From positions 42,459,934 through 42,523,933 of the forward strand of contig OX104127.1 in assembly GCA_944470555.2 (NCBI GenBank): DNA of 64,000 nucleotides. The letters are read 5' to 3'. The stretch comes from Heterobilharzia americana. Its lineage: Eukaryota > Platyhelminthes > Trematoda > Strigeidida > Schistosomatidae. The notes beneath the pieces were generated by a model. It saw nothing but the letters and a program-made list of their open reading frames with translations. It made no database searches and was not told the origin of the DNA. Made by a program: the position numbers and the translations under genes. Below, one piece after another: positions 1 to 12,200 of the stretch. The first letter of the stretch is position 1; the number at the start of each line of letters is the position of its first letter.

Positions 1-800
1 AGTATGTGAGCCTTTTTCAGAATCTGACCCCTCTCTGTTGCTTCGGACAAGAATTTAAGTAACTGGAGCCTGTTACTTTTGCAGGGACTTCCTTTTTTCT
101 GCCTATTATATATATTCTGAGTAGAGCGACTCCTGGTATGTTTTCCGGTAGCAACTTATTTACCAAGATGTGAACCTTACTAAAGTCGTGTTTGGAACTG
201 TCACGCCGTTCCAGTCCCTACTCCCCCTGTGGAAGATTACGGACCTTCTAAGTTCTACTTTGCCTTTTCTCTGTAGACTTGGCAGTTGGTTCTAGGACTA
301 ATTGATTTTTCAGTTTATCGCTCAGTCTCAGTTACTTGTCATTTATCAGAGTTGGGTATGGAAGGCTGATCAAGGTCTAGTTTAGTAACGTTGACAGCCT
401 CAGAACAGGTTTTCATCCCCTTTTGTGAAATTACTGTCATAAATTTGTCACTGAACTGGCTGGGACCTGTGGCCCGCGTAGTTCCTTAGTCGGTATTGAT
501 GTTGCTCCACCTCCGTCTTTTTCATCGGAAGCTGACCTGATCATATAGTTGGTAGTTTTCAGACTAGGTCTGCTAGCTCTGGGGATGCAAGAACCTGAAG
601 ACACTCACTTCACTCTGCTTTGTGTAGCTTTTCGTAAGTTACCATCGACAAACCTTGTAGGTACTCTACGCGCGACTTTCAGTTTGCTCTGGGACATCCT
701 TAAGGTTCTGCACAGCAACCTGAGTGTCAGACAAACACAAAATCAACGTAGAGTCTCCCAATCAAGTTGCCACACTTCACAGTAGTATACACAAAACGAG
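1..800 (-). mobile_element. CR1-type LINE fragment, ORF1 region
   Basis: This stretch parallels the 61.4-62.2 kb part of the CR1 element in the same orientation. Shared stretches include gaagattacggacc (about 231) and the reverse complement of the ORF1 segment around 560-700 (Met-Gln/Arg-Glu-Pro-Glu-Asp-Thr in the opposite frame). It is clearly diverged and has no intact ORF. It runs off the left edge. Confidence 0.65.
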
Positions 801-959
801 CAAATAAAAAAAGTGATATCAGAGTAGACAAAGTTGTATGAGATAAACAGTTTGGAGATAAAGGTTAGTGCAAATATTCAACCATTAAAAGACGTCAAAG
901 AGAATACGTCTGCACCATTCTGACCTATTTCCAGCTGTGTCACTAAGAGTTATAAACAA

Positions 960-1205
960 TTAATTCGTTTCGTCTCGGAAGCCCTAACCAGGCAGTTATA
1001 ATCTCCGCACACTACCCAGACCAACAACAAGGGACTTAATGCACTGGTGCCACTTCTTGTTTTGGACACCCTCAACCACCTTCCAACCTTATCCAAGTTC
1101 CACCAGCATTGCACGTCCATGTGAGTCATAGCTCAGCATGCGTAACACTTGTAAAAGCCATCTCAGCTGACCAAGGTTCACAACCTCATCAATTGGCTTG
1201 GCAAA
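960..1205 (-). mobile_element. LINE B fragment nested in the CR1 relic
   Basis: Read on the minus strand, this is the C-terminal end of the LINE B reading frame. A degenerate hydrophobic-R-hydrophobic segment is followed by WWNLDKVGRW and CLVRASETK pieces, as in the 29.9-30.3 kb copy. It lies between CR1 ORF1-like sequence (to about 790) and CR1 5' sequence (from about 1290), so it probably inserted into the CR1 copy. Confidence 0.5.
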
Positions 1206-1279
1206 AAAATACAGGCGACACGTGAGGGTGATAACCTAAACTGTAAGAAACCTCTGCATAATGTATCAGAAAACTGTTT

Positions 1280-1450
1280 AAACTGGAAAAAAACAATTAC
1301 GTCAAACTAGGTGACTAACTATCAGCAATTCGCCCCATAAAGTTTCATACTTTACTCAAAAATTATTTCGATTCGAGTAAAAATACTAGGCTTTGATGTG
1401 TAAACACAAGAGATGTCAAAAATGTAACTGGACACAGGAAAATCATTCTT
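1280..1450 (-). mobile_element. CR1-type LINE, 5' leader fragment
   Basis: It matches 62440-62590, the region upstream of ORF1 in the CR1 element. Both carry a gtaaaaatac..tttgatgtgttaacac-like block followed by a gac/gtgaaaa block. It continues the fragment at 1-800 across the nested LINE B piece. Confidence 0.5.
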
Positions 1451-2035
1451 TTTTCACGTCTTCCTGAATTTTTACTGTTAGTTCTAAATCTATTTAGACT
1501 GATTTCTAAACCAGACAAACCATTCTATCTAAATTTTGGGGAATTTGCTCTGGTTCAATCCGTAGTCTTACAAAGCACGCAGACTCTTGTAGACTCTAAA
1601 TGCAAGTGGATTTAAAATGTTGCTCCTCTCCTGAGTTCCCCCCATTTGCCTTGAGAGGTGGTGTATACCCATTTTCCTATTTGCTCTCACTTCTTTAATG
1701 TATTGAAACGGTCCTAGGTCTTCAGTGAATCCATGTATTCCCTCCGTGTGTCCACTGGAAACAGCATTAACTTCTGCAGCATTACACTACCGATGTTAGG
1801 TGCCTTAGTACGGTCGTCTAAGACTACGCCTTTCATGTAAGTCACCACTTTTGGCAGCTAAACAACTTACGGGCGAATAAGGGGCGAGTGTACCATTTAG
1901 CAGATTATCCTGCCGTGTTGTATGGCTAAGATGGGTTTCGATAGTAGATATGAAGAGACAACAAGTTTTCGACCACAAATGACTTCACAGCACTGCTCAC
2001 TTGTAATGGAATCACCGTGTAAGCAATGTCGAAAT
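1451..2035. other. Stretch with no gene recognised
   Basis: There is no exon, ORF over 60 codons or RNA motif that I can support. The part around 1955-2030 (cagcactgctcacttgtaatgg) resembles 12950-12980, which suggests LINE B-related DNA. Confidence 0.3.
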
Positions 2036-2335
2036 TAAACGTGGAGTACTAGGCAAGGAGGGCAAGTCAGTCAATAAGGTTGTGAACTTTCACCGAGCAT
2101 TATACGTACACACGGTAGATCCGTTCGTTAAGTGCAGACGTTCTAGGACGGTCGGTTGTAAGACTAACTGCAATGACCGGTTAGGGTTATGGACAACCAC
2201 TCTTGGGTACTGTATCCGTATCTCAAAATAGTAAGACTTCGGTGATCCGGAATGTCATAGACTTGGTTTTCTCGGCTGTTCTGACTGAATGAAAGATGTG
2301 AACCTGCCAAGTCCCGACATATAGTCTAGAGCGCG
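2036..2335 (+). mobile_element. LINE B fragment
   Basis: The block gtactaggcaagg..caagtcagtcaataaggttgtgaact aligns with the same place in the other LINE B copies (29.95, 13.57 and 46.0 kb), where intact relatives code for VVNLHRLRWLGHV. The reading frame is broken. Confidence 0.45.
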
Positions 2336-3224
2336 GTCTGGGGAGATTTAGTGTGTAGTTTTATGAGGTTGGGTTAATTATGAGTTGCAAATCTGAAGAG
2401 AGTTAACGATGGTGTAGATTTCATAACGAAGTGTCAGGAAAATTCAAGTCTATGGTGCAAAAAGTTAATGGTGTTAGGAGACACTACCACTCCAGACTAT
2501 ACAAAGATAAAACTTGCAGCTACAAATAGATAAATTCTCAGGTATTTTATATGTAAATATGCTCGGTATTTTCTCAAATGCCAACCATGAACTGAGGCTC
2601 TGTTGTTGATTGGTTCAGACGAAAACGTATGCTCGAGATAACAGGTGGGCACTTAAAAGAGACAGTAATTCTCCTCTGGTCTTCTCCGATGATGGCTTGT
2701 AATAATGTAATACATCTGCATCTGTCGTCGATTAAGATCTCAGCAACCACAAAGAGAGTTGATGTCTGTCTGTTTGAGTCAATACTTATCAAGAACAGTT
2801 GGCTGCCAAGACGAAATTTGTAGTGAACGGTCACTTGGTTGGCGTGTGATTCTTAGGTTTTCTCTGGATGTCTTTCTTATTTAGTCGGTATTTCTTCTTG
2901 ATTAATTGGTCCAGGCAACGATTTTCAACCAGTTGGTCGCGGGTTAGAACGCCGCTCCATGTACTGAAGTCTGGGTAGTCAAGTAGTATAATTAGTCCCT
3001 ACACAGATGTCTCGCTGCCTACTGCACGGATGTGCACTTTTTTACTGAGTGCATTTGAACTTTTCTTAGAGTTTCTCAGTTTAAATTGAAAACCCATAGT
3101 TATTGTGAATGTTCTGTTCCCCTGTCTTTTCTCTTTCAATTCTCACAAATTTATCGAGTCTTTCTCTGGAGTTTGCCGACTTAGATGTGGCTTAATTTGG
3201 GTTCCCATTTGACTTATTTTGTAG
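2336..3224. other. Upstream intron or flank, mostly unassigned
   Basis: No exon could be supported before the acceptor at 3224. Part of 2930-3060 shares a block (gcctactgcacgRatgtgcac) with 21310-21345, a short dispersed repeat probably derived from a SINE. Overlapping 86- and 64-codon ORFs near 2574-2834 match nothing I recognise. Confidence 0.3.
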
Positions 3225-3284
3225 GTTCTCGGAAGAATGGCAAGCGCACTTTGCCAGCTGGATGAAAATCTTCTGGCCAAGTTG
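3225..3284 (+). CDS. CKAP5: CKAP5-like exon 1 of window: linker into TOG2
   Basis: Twenty codons lie between an acceptor (tttgtag) and a strong donor (gtaagt), ending LDENLLAKL and joining in phase 0 to exon 2. The segment corresponds to the short helix just before TOG2 in vertebrate proteins. An ATG at 3237 could be a start codon, but the frame is open back to the acceptor. I infer an internal exon whose TOG1-coding partners lie before the window. Confidence 0.7.
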
Positions 3285-6200
3285 GTAAGTTGTTTTAAGT
3301 CATTCTAATCTTATGCTTTTGTGTTGCATATTGTAGCTTGTTTCTCACGCTTCTACAGTTTTCGACACATATGGTATGCATTTAAAAGGAGTGTACACTT
3401 GCCAAGACTGTCCACAAAAGCCTTAAGAATTGAACAGCACTGAAACATCGTAGATGACAAAGTGTTCTGTAACAGAACAGAACGTGCAGATACCCCAAAT
3501 GGTTGATTACGTGAAAAAGAGACATTTACTGTTTTTCGTTGTTGAAACTCTGTACCGAAAACTAGCCAGCACCACTTACATCACTGACCCTATTTGCTCT
3601 CGTGTACTAGGCTTTCAGTCAAACCTAATGTTTGAAAGTTATGATGCTAAATGGAGAATATTTGTAGTTCAGGTGAGAATGGTCTTGGTTGCATTGTGTT
3701 CTCTAAGCTGGGTCGTGTAGTCGTGGAGTCTTCATCGTCTTGCTAGACGGCATCATCAACGCTGACTTCATACTCCACGACTAAACAGCCCAGCTCAGAG
3801 AACACAATACAATCAAATTACGATGCACTGTTTACTAGAAATGCTATGCTGTTATGATGTGGTCGTCGATTAGTGCTGAGTAGTTTCCTGTTCCAGACAA
3901 CATGCTTAGTAATTGAGACAACAAAAATAAACGAATTTATTAGCCTCTACGGCAATCAAGAATAATAGATTAAACGTGCATGACATTTATAGCGTCTTTT
4001 ACTACACTTGTGAAAGTAGTTAGTAAGGTGATTTCAGGTAATCTATTTATTAGTAAATTGGTTTGTCATAATTGTAATGCAGCTGAATAAATCTAACCAT
4101 AGACAAAAAGTATTCAAGCAAAATAATATGCCTATAAAGTAATACTGCTCATTATACCGCAGTTTTTCTGGGAAATAATTGTATTTCCTGGCAGATACTA
4201 CTCGTTTATTTAGGTTGATTGGAAATAAACCTGTGATATACTGGTATCTATCTGAATGCCTAGAATACAGGGCCACATATTCCATGAAAATTAAAGGTTA
4301 AGGAAATTTGACTCCAGTTGTATGTAATTTATTCAGCTTAGTGATAAGCATGGTTTAAAGTCATCCGCATAGGAGTCCATCTACCAATAGCAGAGGTCGA
4401 GCAATTCAGTCTGCATAGCAACGGGAAGTTACAAGTATCGTAACAACAACTGATACCCATTTCACAAGAGGTGGCTGTCGTACCCCAGTGGCTTAGCAGG
4501 TAACGCTATGGCGTTCGAAGTGAAGGTTACTGAGTACGGGCCTCATTGGGAACAACACCACTCACTGGGGTGCAGGTACATCCAGTTAACGAGTCCCAAA
4601 TACGACGAAACAGCCATCCTAGATTCTTCTACTAATCACCAAGATCAACATAACATGGTTTAAACTCATTTTTTTACGCGATCAAATTTCATATCACAAG
4701 ATCACTGGTATATATGTAAAGCCTTTCAAAGTCTAATTTCTTGAAAATTTTAAAAACGAAGTGGTACGTAGTTGCCATTTTGTCGATGTATTAAGTCTTT
4801 TTGAAACCGGCTAGGATACTAACGCTGATAAGTGCTGTTTAAACATGTTTCACTCAAAATTTAAGTACATCTTAAGTTTGTGAGTGCTGCTAGGACAAAA
4901 TATCTAATGATGTGTTTATTCATGTGACGTCACATTATTTTGTCCGAAGAAAAATATGTTCTTGAAGAGTTTGACTGTGAAACATGATCACCAAAGCAGT
5001 GAAGTCAAAGAGAATGTTGGAATCTAGTTATTTCTGTTTGTGTAACGGTTATACCTGCCCAAAACGTATATGAATAATGTTAACCACGAAAGATGTTTCT
5101 TTTTCGCAGTGGAAATTTATTCTTTTCGCCCCCCTTCTGGAGAACATATTTAGACTCCGAGTAATCGTTGGTTTGAACAAGCGTGCTTTAATTGTGGGAA
5201 GAAAGTTACACCCTGAATGCCCGTCCAACCATAGCTCAAAATTCAAATTAATAAGGGTGTGCTTACTAACACATTTAATCGAAAGTACTGTTATTATTCT
5301 CATCCTGAACTAAGCTAGTATCATCTGCAATTTGTTATGAAAACCCTACCGAAACCCATTTATTATTATTTATTATTTTTCCCTTGGGTTTCTAGTGGAA
5401 CATAGGGCTTCAGTAGCACGCCTCCATTACACTCTCTTCTCTGCAGTCTTTTGAACTTCGCGCCACGACTGCCCACAACCTTTCATTTCTCCTTCACATC
5501 ATCTCCATGTCACCCTCACCTCGGACCCTCAACTCATCGGTTCCCCTTTGGATTCCACTCCACGGCCTGGCCTGGCGCGTAATGTCCCCAGTCGGCCTTC
5601 TCAGTGTATGCCCAATCCAATCCATCTCCACTTCCTTCTACTGTATACTTCTTGGGCGATGGGTTCTTGGTTGGTTCGTTGCCAGCCACCCAGAATTCCT
5701 TGTTGCTTATTCTTATTATTCTGACCATCCATCTGATCTTCAGTATCGAGCCAGTGTGGGAAACTGTTGATGATGACTACCTGTAGTTTGATGGAAGTGC
5801 TTTTCGTGACACGCCAAGTCTCTGAACCATACAGAAGCACTGACTTGACTGGCATTGATGTTGAAAATCCGGATGTTGTTCACGCCTTGTGCTGAGTGAA
5901 GTACATCTCCACACTGATTTCAGATTAATGCAGGAAGGCCTGTCTTGCTTTTCCAATCCTGGTTTTCACATTCTTGTCTGTGCCTGTGCCGCCAACTGTA
6001 GTTGAAACGATGCTGCCTAGATAGGTGTAGGTGAAAGAGACTACTTCGTTTAAGTTTCTCCCGTAAATGGTGATTGGAGCTAGTTGTTGTTGGTGGTGGT
6101 GATGTTGTTGGTTGGGTATCTTCATCATCTCCGTCTTCTCTACGTTAACTTGAAGTTCCGTCTTCGCTGCCCTACCTCGCCTCTTCTGCCAACTTGTTAG

Positions 6201-9200
6201 TTTTCACCTGTAGATCTTCAAGTTTGTGCGACATTAGACATTAATCATCGTCGGCGAAATCCAAATCTTCTTAGATCTTTTCCCCGGTCGTATAGTTAAC
6301 TGCAAAAGAGGTTAAGGAGGGACTAGTGGAATAGCTAGCTAGCTAGATAGCTAGTTTCGAACAACATACAGAGCTAGAGCCTGTTCAATGTAGAGTGACA
6401 AAAACATTTTAGCGTTTTTGAAGTAATGAACGACAGGGACAACAGCAAACATTTCTTCAGAGCTGTTTAGGAAACAGATGTACGCACGGGGGTTAGGGAA
6501 ACTGTGATCAGTTCTCTACACACCAACTGACTGAACTAATTAGCAAAGCGCTTTAAGGAATAGTCTGGATAGTTTGTGACAACCAACCATAGCCATAGAA
6601 GAACACGAAAATCAACGAGAGAGAGAGAGCTGTTACTAACCTGAAACAAACTAGTAAAGCAATTTTTGATGGGCTATTCACAGAATTCTTCAAGAACGGT
6701 AGTCTGGAGTTATTAGTTAAATTGACTTGTTTTCCTTAGAGTATAGGTAGAGGATATCATTCCGTCTGGCTGAAGTCTACCAATCATCATCTTGGTGTAT
6801 ACGAAGTGGTAGAAACATTATCTGGTATCCACAAAGGAAATTGTCTAACCAATGTACTTTCTAAAGTTCCATGTTCTTGTGCCTAAACAAGGACAAAGAA
6901 GAGCATTGTCGAGAGAGCAGGTCAAATTCCAATTATTATTCTTAATGTTTAAGCCCAATTCTAATCAATTACTTTTTACCACTATACAGTCATGATTACA
7001 AGCTGCGGATTTGTTTTGCTGACAAGTATTAACAACCAGGAAACCTAAGTTTTTCAGTTTCTCACTGGTTCCATTCAACTACTCAATATAATCCAATCAC
7101 GATTAGGTAGTTTAACAACATGTTTTTATAACACTAACGCAAAGTATTATTGTTAAACCCTCAGTGCACAAAAGATTTCATCAAAGATGTCATGAAGCAA
7201 AAAGATCAATGAATTTGACTAAGAAATTTAATATCTAATTTATCATATAGAATATCTTAGGCTGGGTTACTGTGTTATTCATGGAGGCCTAACGTCGAGA
7301 TCTTTCAAGGTTGAAATAGATCAACGTCAACCTTCAGGGACAAAAATTCCTTAAAATGCAGAAGAAATTCCATCCATACCAGTTTATATATTGAACTATA
7401 ATCACTCTATAGGTAACATAACTCAAATGGATAGGAAAATAGGACTAGATCTGTGTATTCATAAATACTACTCTTGAAACATACAACAGTTGACTAAATT
7501 CAGTTCCTTTCATTACAGGGAATGAACTGAATTATCTAATGGAAGCATGTTTATCGTATCTAACAAGAAATGTTTGACTAAAATTCTAGCTATTAAAGTG
7601 ATAACGAGTAACAATTTTTTTTCACTGTATTACCAAAATAAATAAAAAACTGTTGTTTATTACAAGTTTGTTTCTAATACTATGTTTCATCGGTTACTGT
7701 ATGACCTGTTCATTACTATAATTAGTTTCTGGTAAGTATATCACACTTGGAAGACACCACATGCCAAGTAATTCACAATGAGAAGCTCAGTGACACCTCT
7801 GAAGTGAAGACAGGAGTAAAACAAGGCTGTCAACTACCACCCATGATATTCCTGATTGTGGTCAACCGGACTGGATCATACAACAAACAATGAGAAGCGA
7901 GAAGAGGGGGATACACTGACTGGACCGGGGAAAAAAACCTAGAAGATTTGGATTTCGCCGACGATGATTAATGTCTAATGTCGCACAAACTTGAAGATCT
8001 ACAGGTGAAAACTAACAAGTTGGCAGAAGAGGCGAGGTAGGGCAGCGAAGACGGAACTTCAAGTTAACGTAGAGAAGACGGAGATGATGAAGATACCCAA
8101 CCAACAACATCACCACCACCAACAACAACTAGCTCCAATCACCATTTACGGGAGAAACTTAAACGAAGTAGTCTCTTTCACCTACACCTATCTAGGCAGC
8201 ATCGTTTCAACTACAGTTGGCGGCACAGGCACAGACAAGAATGTGAAAACCAGGATTGGAAAAGCAAGACAGGCCTTCCTGCATTAATCTGAAATCAGTG
8301 TGGAGATGTACTTCACTCAGCACAAGGCGTGAACAACATCCGGATTTTCAACATCAATGCCAGTCAAGTCAGTGCTTCTGTATGGTTCAGAGACTTGGCG
8401 TGTCACGAAAAGCACTTCCATCAAACTACAGGTAGTCATCATCAACAGTTTCCCACACTGGCTCGATACTGAAGATCAGATGGATGGTCAGAATAATAAG
8501 AATAAGCAACAAGGAATTCTGGGTGGCTGGCAACGAACCAACCAAGAACCCATCGCCCAAGAAGTATACAGTAGAAGGAAGTGGAGATGGATTGGATTGG
8601 GCATACACTGAGAAGGCCGACTGGGGACATTATGCGCCAGGCCAGGCTGTGGAGTGGAATCCAAAGGGGAACCGATGAGTTGAGGGTCCGAGGTGAGGGT
8701 GACATGGAGATGATGTGAAGGAGAAATGAAAGGTTGTGGGCAGTCGTGGCGCGAAGTTCAAAAGACTGCAGAGAAGAGAGTGTAATGGAGGCGTGCTACT
8801 GAAGCCCTATGTTCCATTTTGATCTCAAGCGATAAATAATGATAATATCACATTTGTGAAGATTGTTTACTCAAACTAGTAACCTTGTTTGAGCCTGTGG
8901 TTAGTTCATCTTTTGAGATGGTAGCGTAACGCAATGTTCGTTAAGAATTTTCACTTTGGTGATTCGAGCGTATCTCTATCTATAGGCGTACTTTTACAGA
9001 CTTCAGCTTTTTTTGATTTCATAGGGTTTGATCTTTTTTTTTGAGGTGTCACCTGTAGGACTTAGTCTACCCGCCCTAACTGTTCCTACTAGGTAAAAAT
9101 GCTGGTGAAAAATAGTGTTCTGAATACGTAGGGTAAAGTCTATTTCTTACTGAAGTTCTATACCAGTGACATTGTCTAGAATGACAGCGAAGGCTTTACT

Positions 9201-12200
9201 ATTAAACCATCCAACTCAAAGAATGCAACACCACCAAAGTCACCCTCCTGAGGTACAAATATTGTCGATCATCTCAAAAACGACATTAGTTATCATCCAG
9301 TGATTGATTCTTTTCCCTTCACTCTATCGGCTAATAATGAGGAAATCGGACCAGCAGCTTAGTTTATATCACACTCAATCCTACGTATACTTTTTTGCAC
9401 GACATTTAGGAATCTTATGTTACCTCTAGTTCTTAATATTTTCCACTTAAAAATTCGTGCAGAAGTTTTTAGATCCCGTCGTTTCATGCATCCAGTACTA
9501 CATAAAGATTATAAAAACTATAGGTAAAAAATATTGAGTAGATAAACGTTTGTGTTCCGAAAGCTGAATTTTTGAATATCTATTTAATTTCTACCATCTA
9601 GTGTAAAGTTTGAAGTTTATGACTCCTTTCTATTGTCAATCATTTGAATAATTACCCTCAATTTTCAGGAGTCAAGTAAATGGCAGGAACGCAAAGAAGT
9701 TTTAGAACTCATCAGTAATCAGTTGAAAGTTTCAAACTTATCTAGCGGGCTTTGTAGTGTTCTTACAAAGGCATTGTGTCAAGTAAGTGATTACTTTATT
9801 GTCTTAACTTCTTTACATTTGCGTTTTTTATTACCTCTACCTTAAAAAATATGAAGGGTTCTTAGTATCTATTGTGTTATTAATGGATAGTAAGATTTGT
9901 GAAAGCAGTGCTACTTCGAATTAAATATTCAAGGAATGTGTAACGATAGCTTAAAGACTGAAATGTAGGTATAATAAACTATCATATCAATTTTTTTAAC
10001 CACTTTCTGAAATAGTTCTAAAATACTACGTTTTCTTAATAGTGTCATTGTTGAATAACAAAGTTATAAATCTATTGTACCTGCCTATCGTAATTACTAT
10101 CCGAAAACTCAGGTACTTAAAACTTTAACGGTGGATGACTTTCTCATGCGCTTAACGTAGGAGGTTTTAAGAGAACAGTGAACTCTTTATTCAGTGACTT
10201 TATAATCTATCGAATCATAGTTTTTTTATTTAAATTGTTTCTAATTCATTGAAATGAGGTTCATTTCACTCAATGTTAGCAAACTTACACTTTTCTGAGC
10301 ATCGTATATAAGACATTTAGTCGCACCTTAAGCTAGTTTAATGTATTAAGTGTTACTAACTTTTCTTGATTGAGACACTAGTTATTGTGCATATTCACTT
10401 CTCAGATACAAATTCATAGTTCAGTTACCCTTCTTATCTACTTGACTCTTGTTTGATTCAAATAAGAGACTTTTAAAAGGTTTGCAAACGTGTACCCGTT
10501 AACGAAGTTTTTCAAATAGTTTTGTAATGCAGCTTTATTAGTCCAAATATTTCGGTTGTAGAATAAAAATTCACAAAATGCTGATTCATTTATAAGGGAT
10601 ATTAATTGAACTGTTTGGATTTGCGCTAGTCTTTAACCGAGGCTCACAAGTATGCCACAGTAAGATCCGATAACTCTTTAATGGTTGTCAATTTCGGTTT
10701 TACGACAGATTCTTCAGAATCCTTCTGGTAAACACCGTTAACTTACCTGAATCAATCTGCTTTCTAATAAAGTAAAAAGCTTACTAACGATGGTTATCTG
10801 AGAATAAAAAGTGTGTGTTCCACTCCAACCAGTATTTAGCAGCTACAGTAGTTTGATTGGTGTATGCTGTTCCTGGGAACCACAGAGGAGGTAAACGTTT
10901 GTTGACAACTCAGATATCACGATGGGAAGCTCAGTGACACCTCTGAAGTGAAGACAGGAGTAAAACAAGGCTGTCTACTATCACCCATGATATTCCTGAT
11001 TGTGGTCAACTGGACTGGATCATACAACAAACAATGAGAAGCGAGAAGAGGGGGATACACTGACTGGACCGGGGGAAAAACCTAGAAGATTTGGATTTCG
11101 CCGACGATGATTAATGTCTAATGTCGCACAAACTTGAAGATCTACAGGTGAAAACTAACAAGTTGGCAGAAGAGGCGAGGTAGGGCAGCGAAGACGGAAC
11201 TTCAAGTTAACGTAGAGAAGACGGAGATGATGAAGATACCCAACCAACAACATCACCACCACCAACAACAACTAGCTCCAATCACCATTTACGGGAGAAA
11301 CTTAAACGAAGTAGTCTCTTTCACCTACACCTATCTAGGCAGCATCGTTTCAACTACAGTTGGCGGCACAGGCACAGACAAGAATGTGAAAACCAGGATT
11401 GGAAAAGCAAGACAGGCCTTCCTGCATTAATCTGAAATCAGTGTGGAGATGTACTTCACTCAGCACAAGGCGTGAACAACATCCGGATTTTCAACATCAA
11501 TGCCAGTCAAGTCAGTGCTTCTGTATGGTTCAGAGACTTGGCGTGTCACGAAAAGCACTTCCATCAAACTACAGGTAGTCATCATCAACAGTTACCCACA
11601 CTGGCTCGATACTGAAGATCAGATGGATGGTCAGAATAATAAGAATATGCAACAAGGAATTCTGGGTGGCTGACAACGAACCAACCAAGAACCCATCGCC
11701 CAAGAAGTATACAGTAGAAGGAAGTGGAGATGGATTGGATTGGGCATACACTGAGAAGGCCGACTGGGGACATTATGCGCCAGGCCAGGCTGTGGAGTGG
11801 AATCCAAAGGGGAACCGATGAGTTGAGGGTCCGAGGTTATTTATCTTATTTGGATACATTAGTAATATTGTTAACTCTCATGCAGTAAATGTGAATCAGA
11901 AACTATGCATATACCCATAAATTAGATTGAATTTTAACTCTAAGCACATAATTTTACCCAGTTTGGTTATTGTGTCTCATTTATGTGTGGAACTCAACTG
12001 GTTAAAGGATTGTAGACTAGGCTTTGAGCCATATCTGTTATTTGAAGGTTTGTGATACTACGTGGTTGCCCATACCAACGTTACTGAAGTCAGGACGCAT
12101 TGCTTCAAGGCTAAATTCTTAAGTCAGTGAGCCATATCTCCATGTCGTACCCCAAGTTGCTGAATAAATGTCAAATAATCGAAATATTGATGTTGTTTGC

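Noticed and set aside
5049..5313. Overlapping ORFs of 84 and 78 codons; one frame shows CFNCGKK like a gag zinc knuckle.
   Set aside because: The His and final Cys of a CCHC knuckle are not in place and a stop follows; no neighbouring gag or pol.
8357..8705. ORFs on the opposite strand of LINE A copies (the 87- and 60-codon frames repeated in every copy).
   Set aside because: They are antisense shadows of the LINE A C-terminal frame and recur only because the element does.
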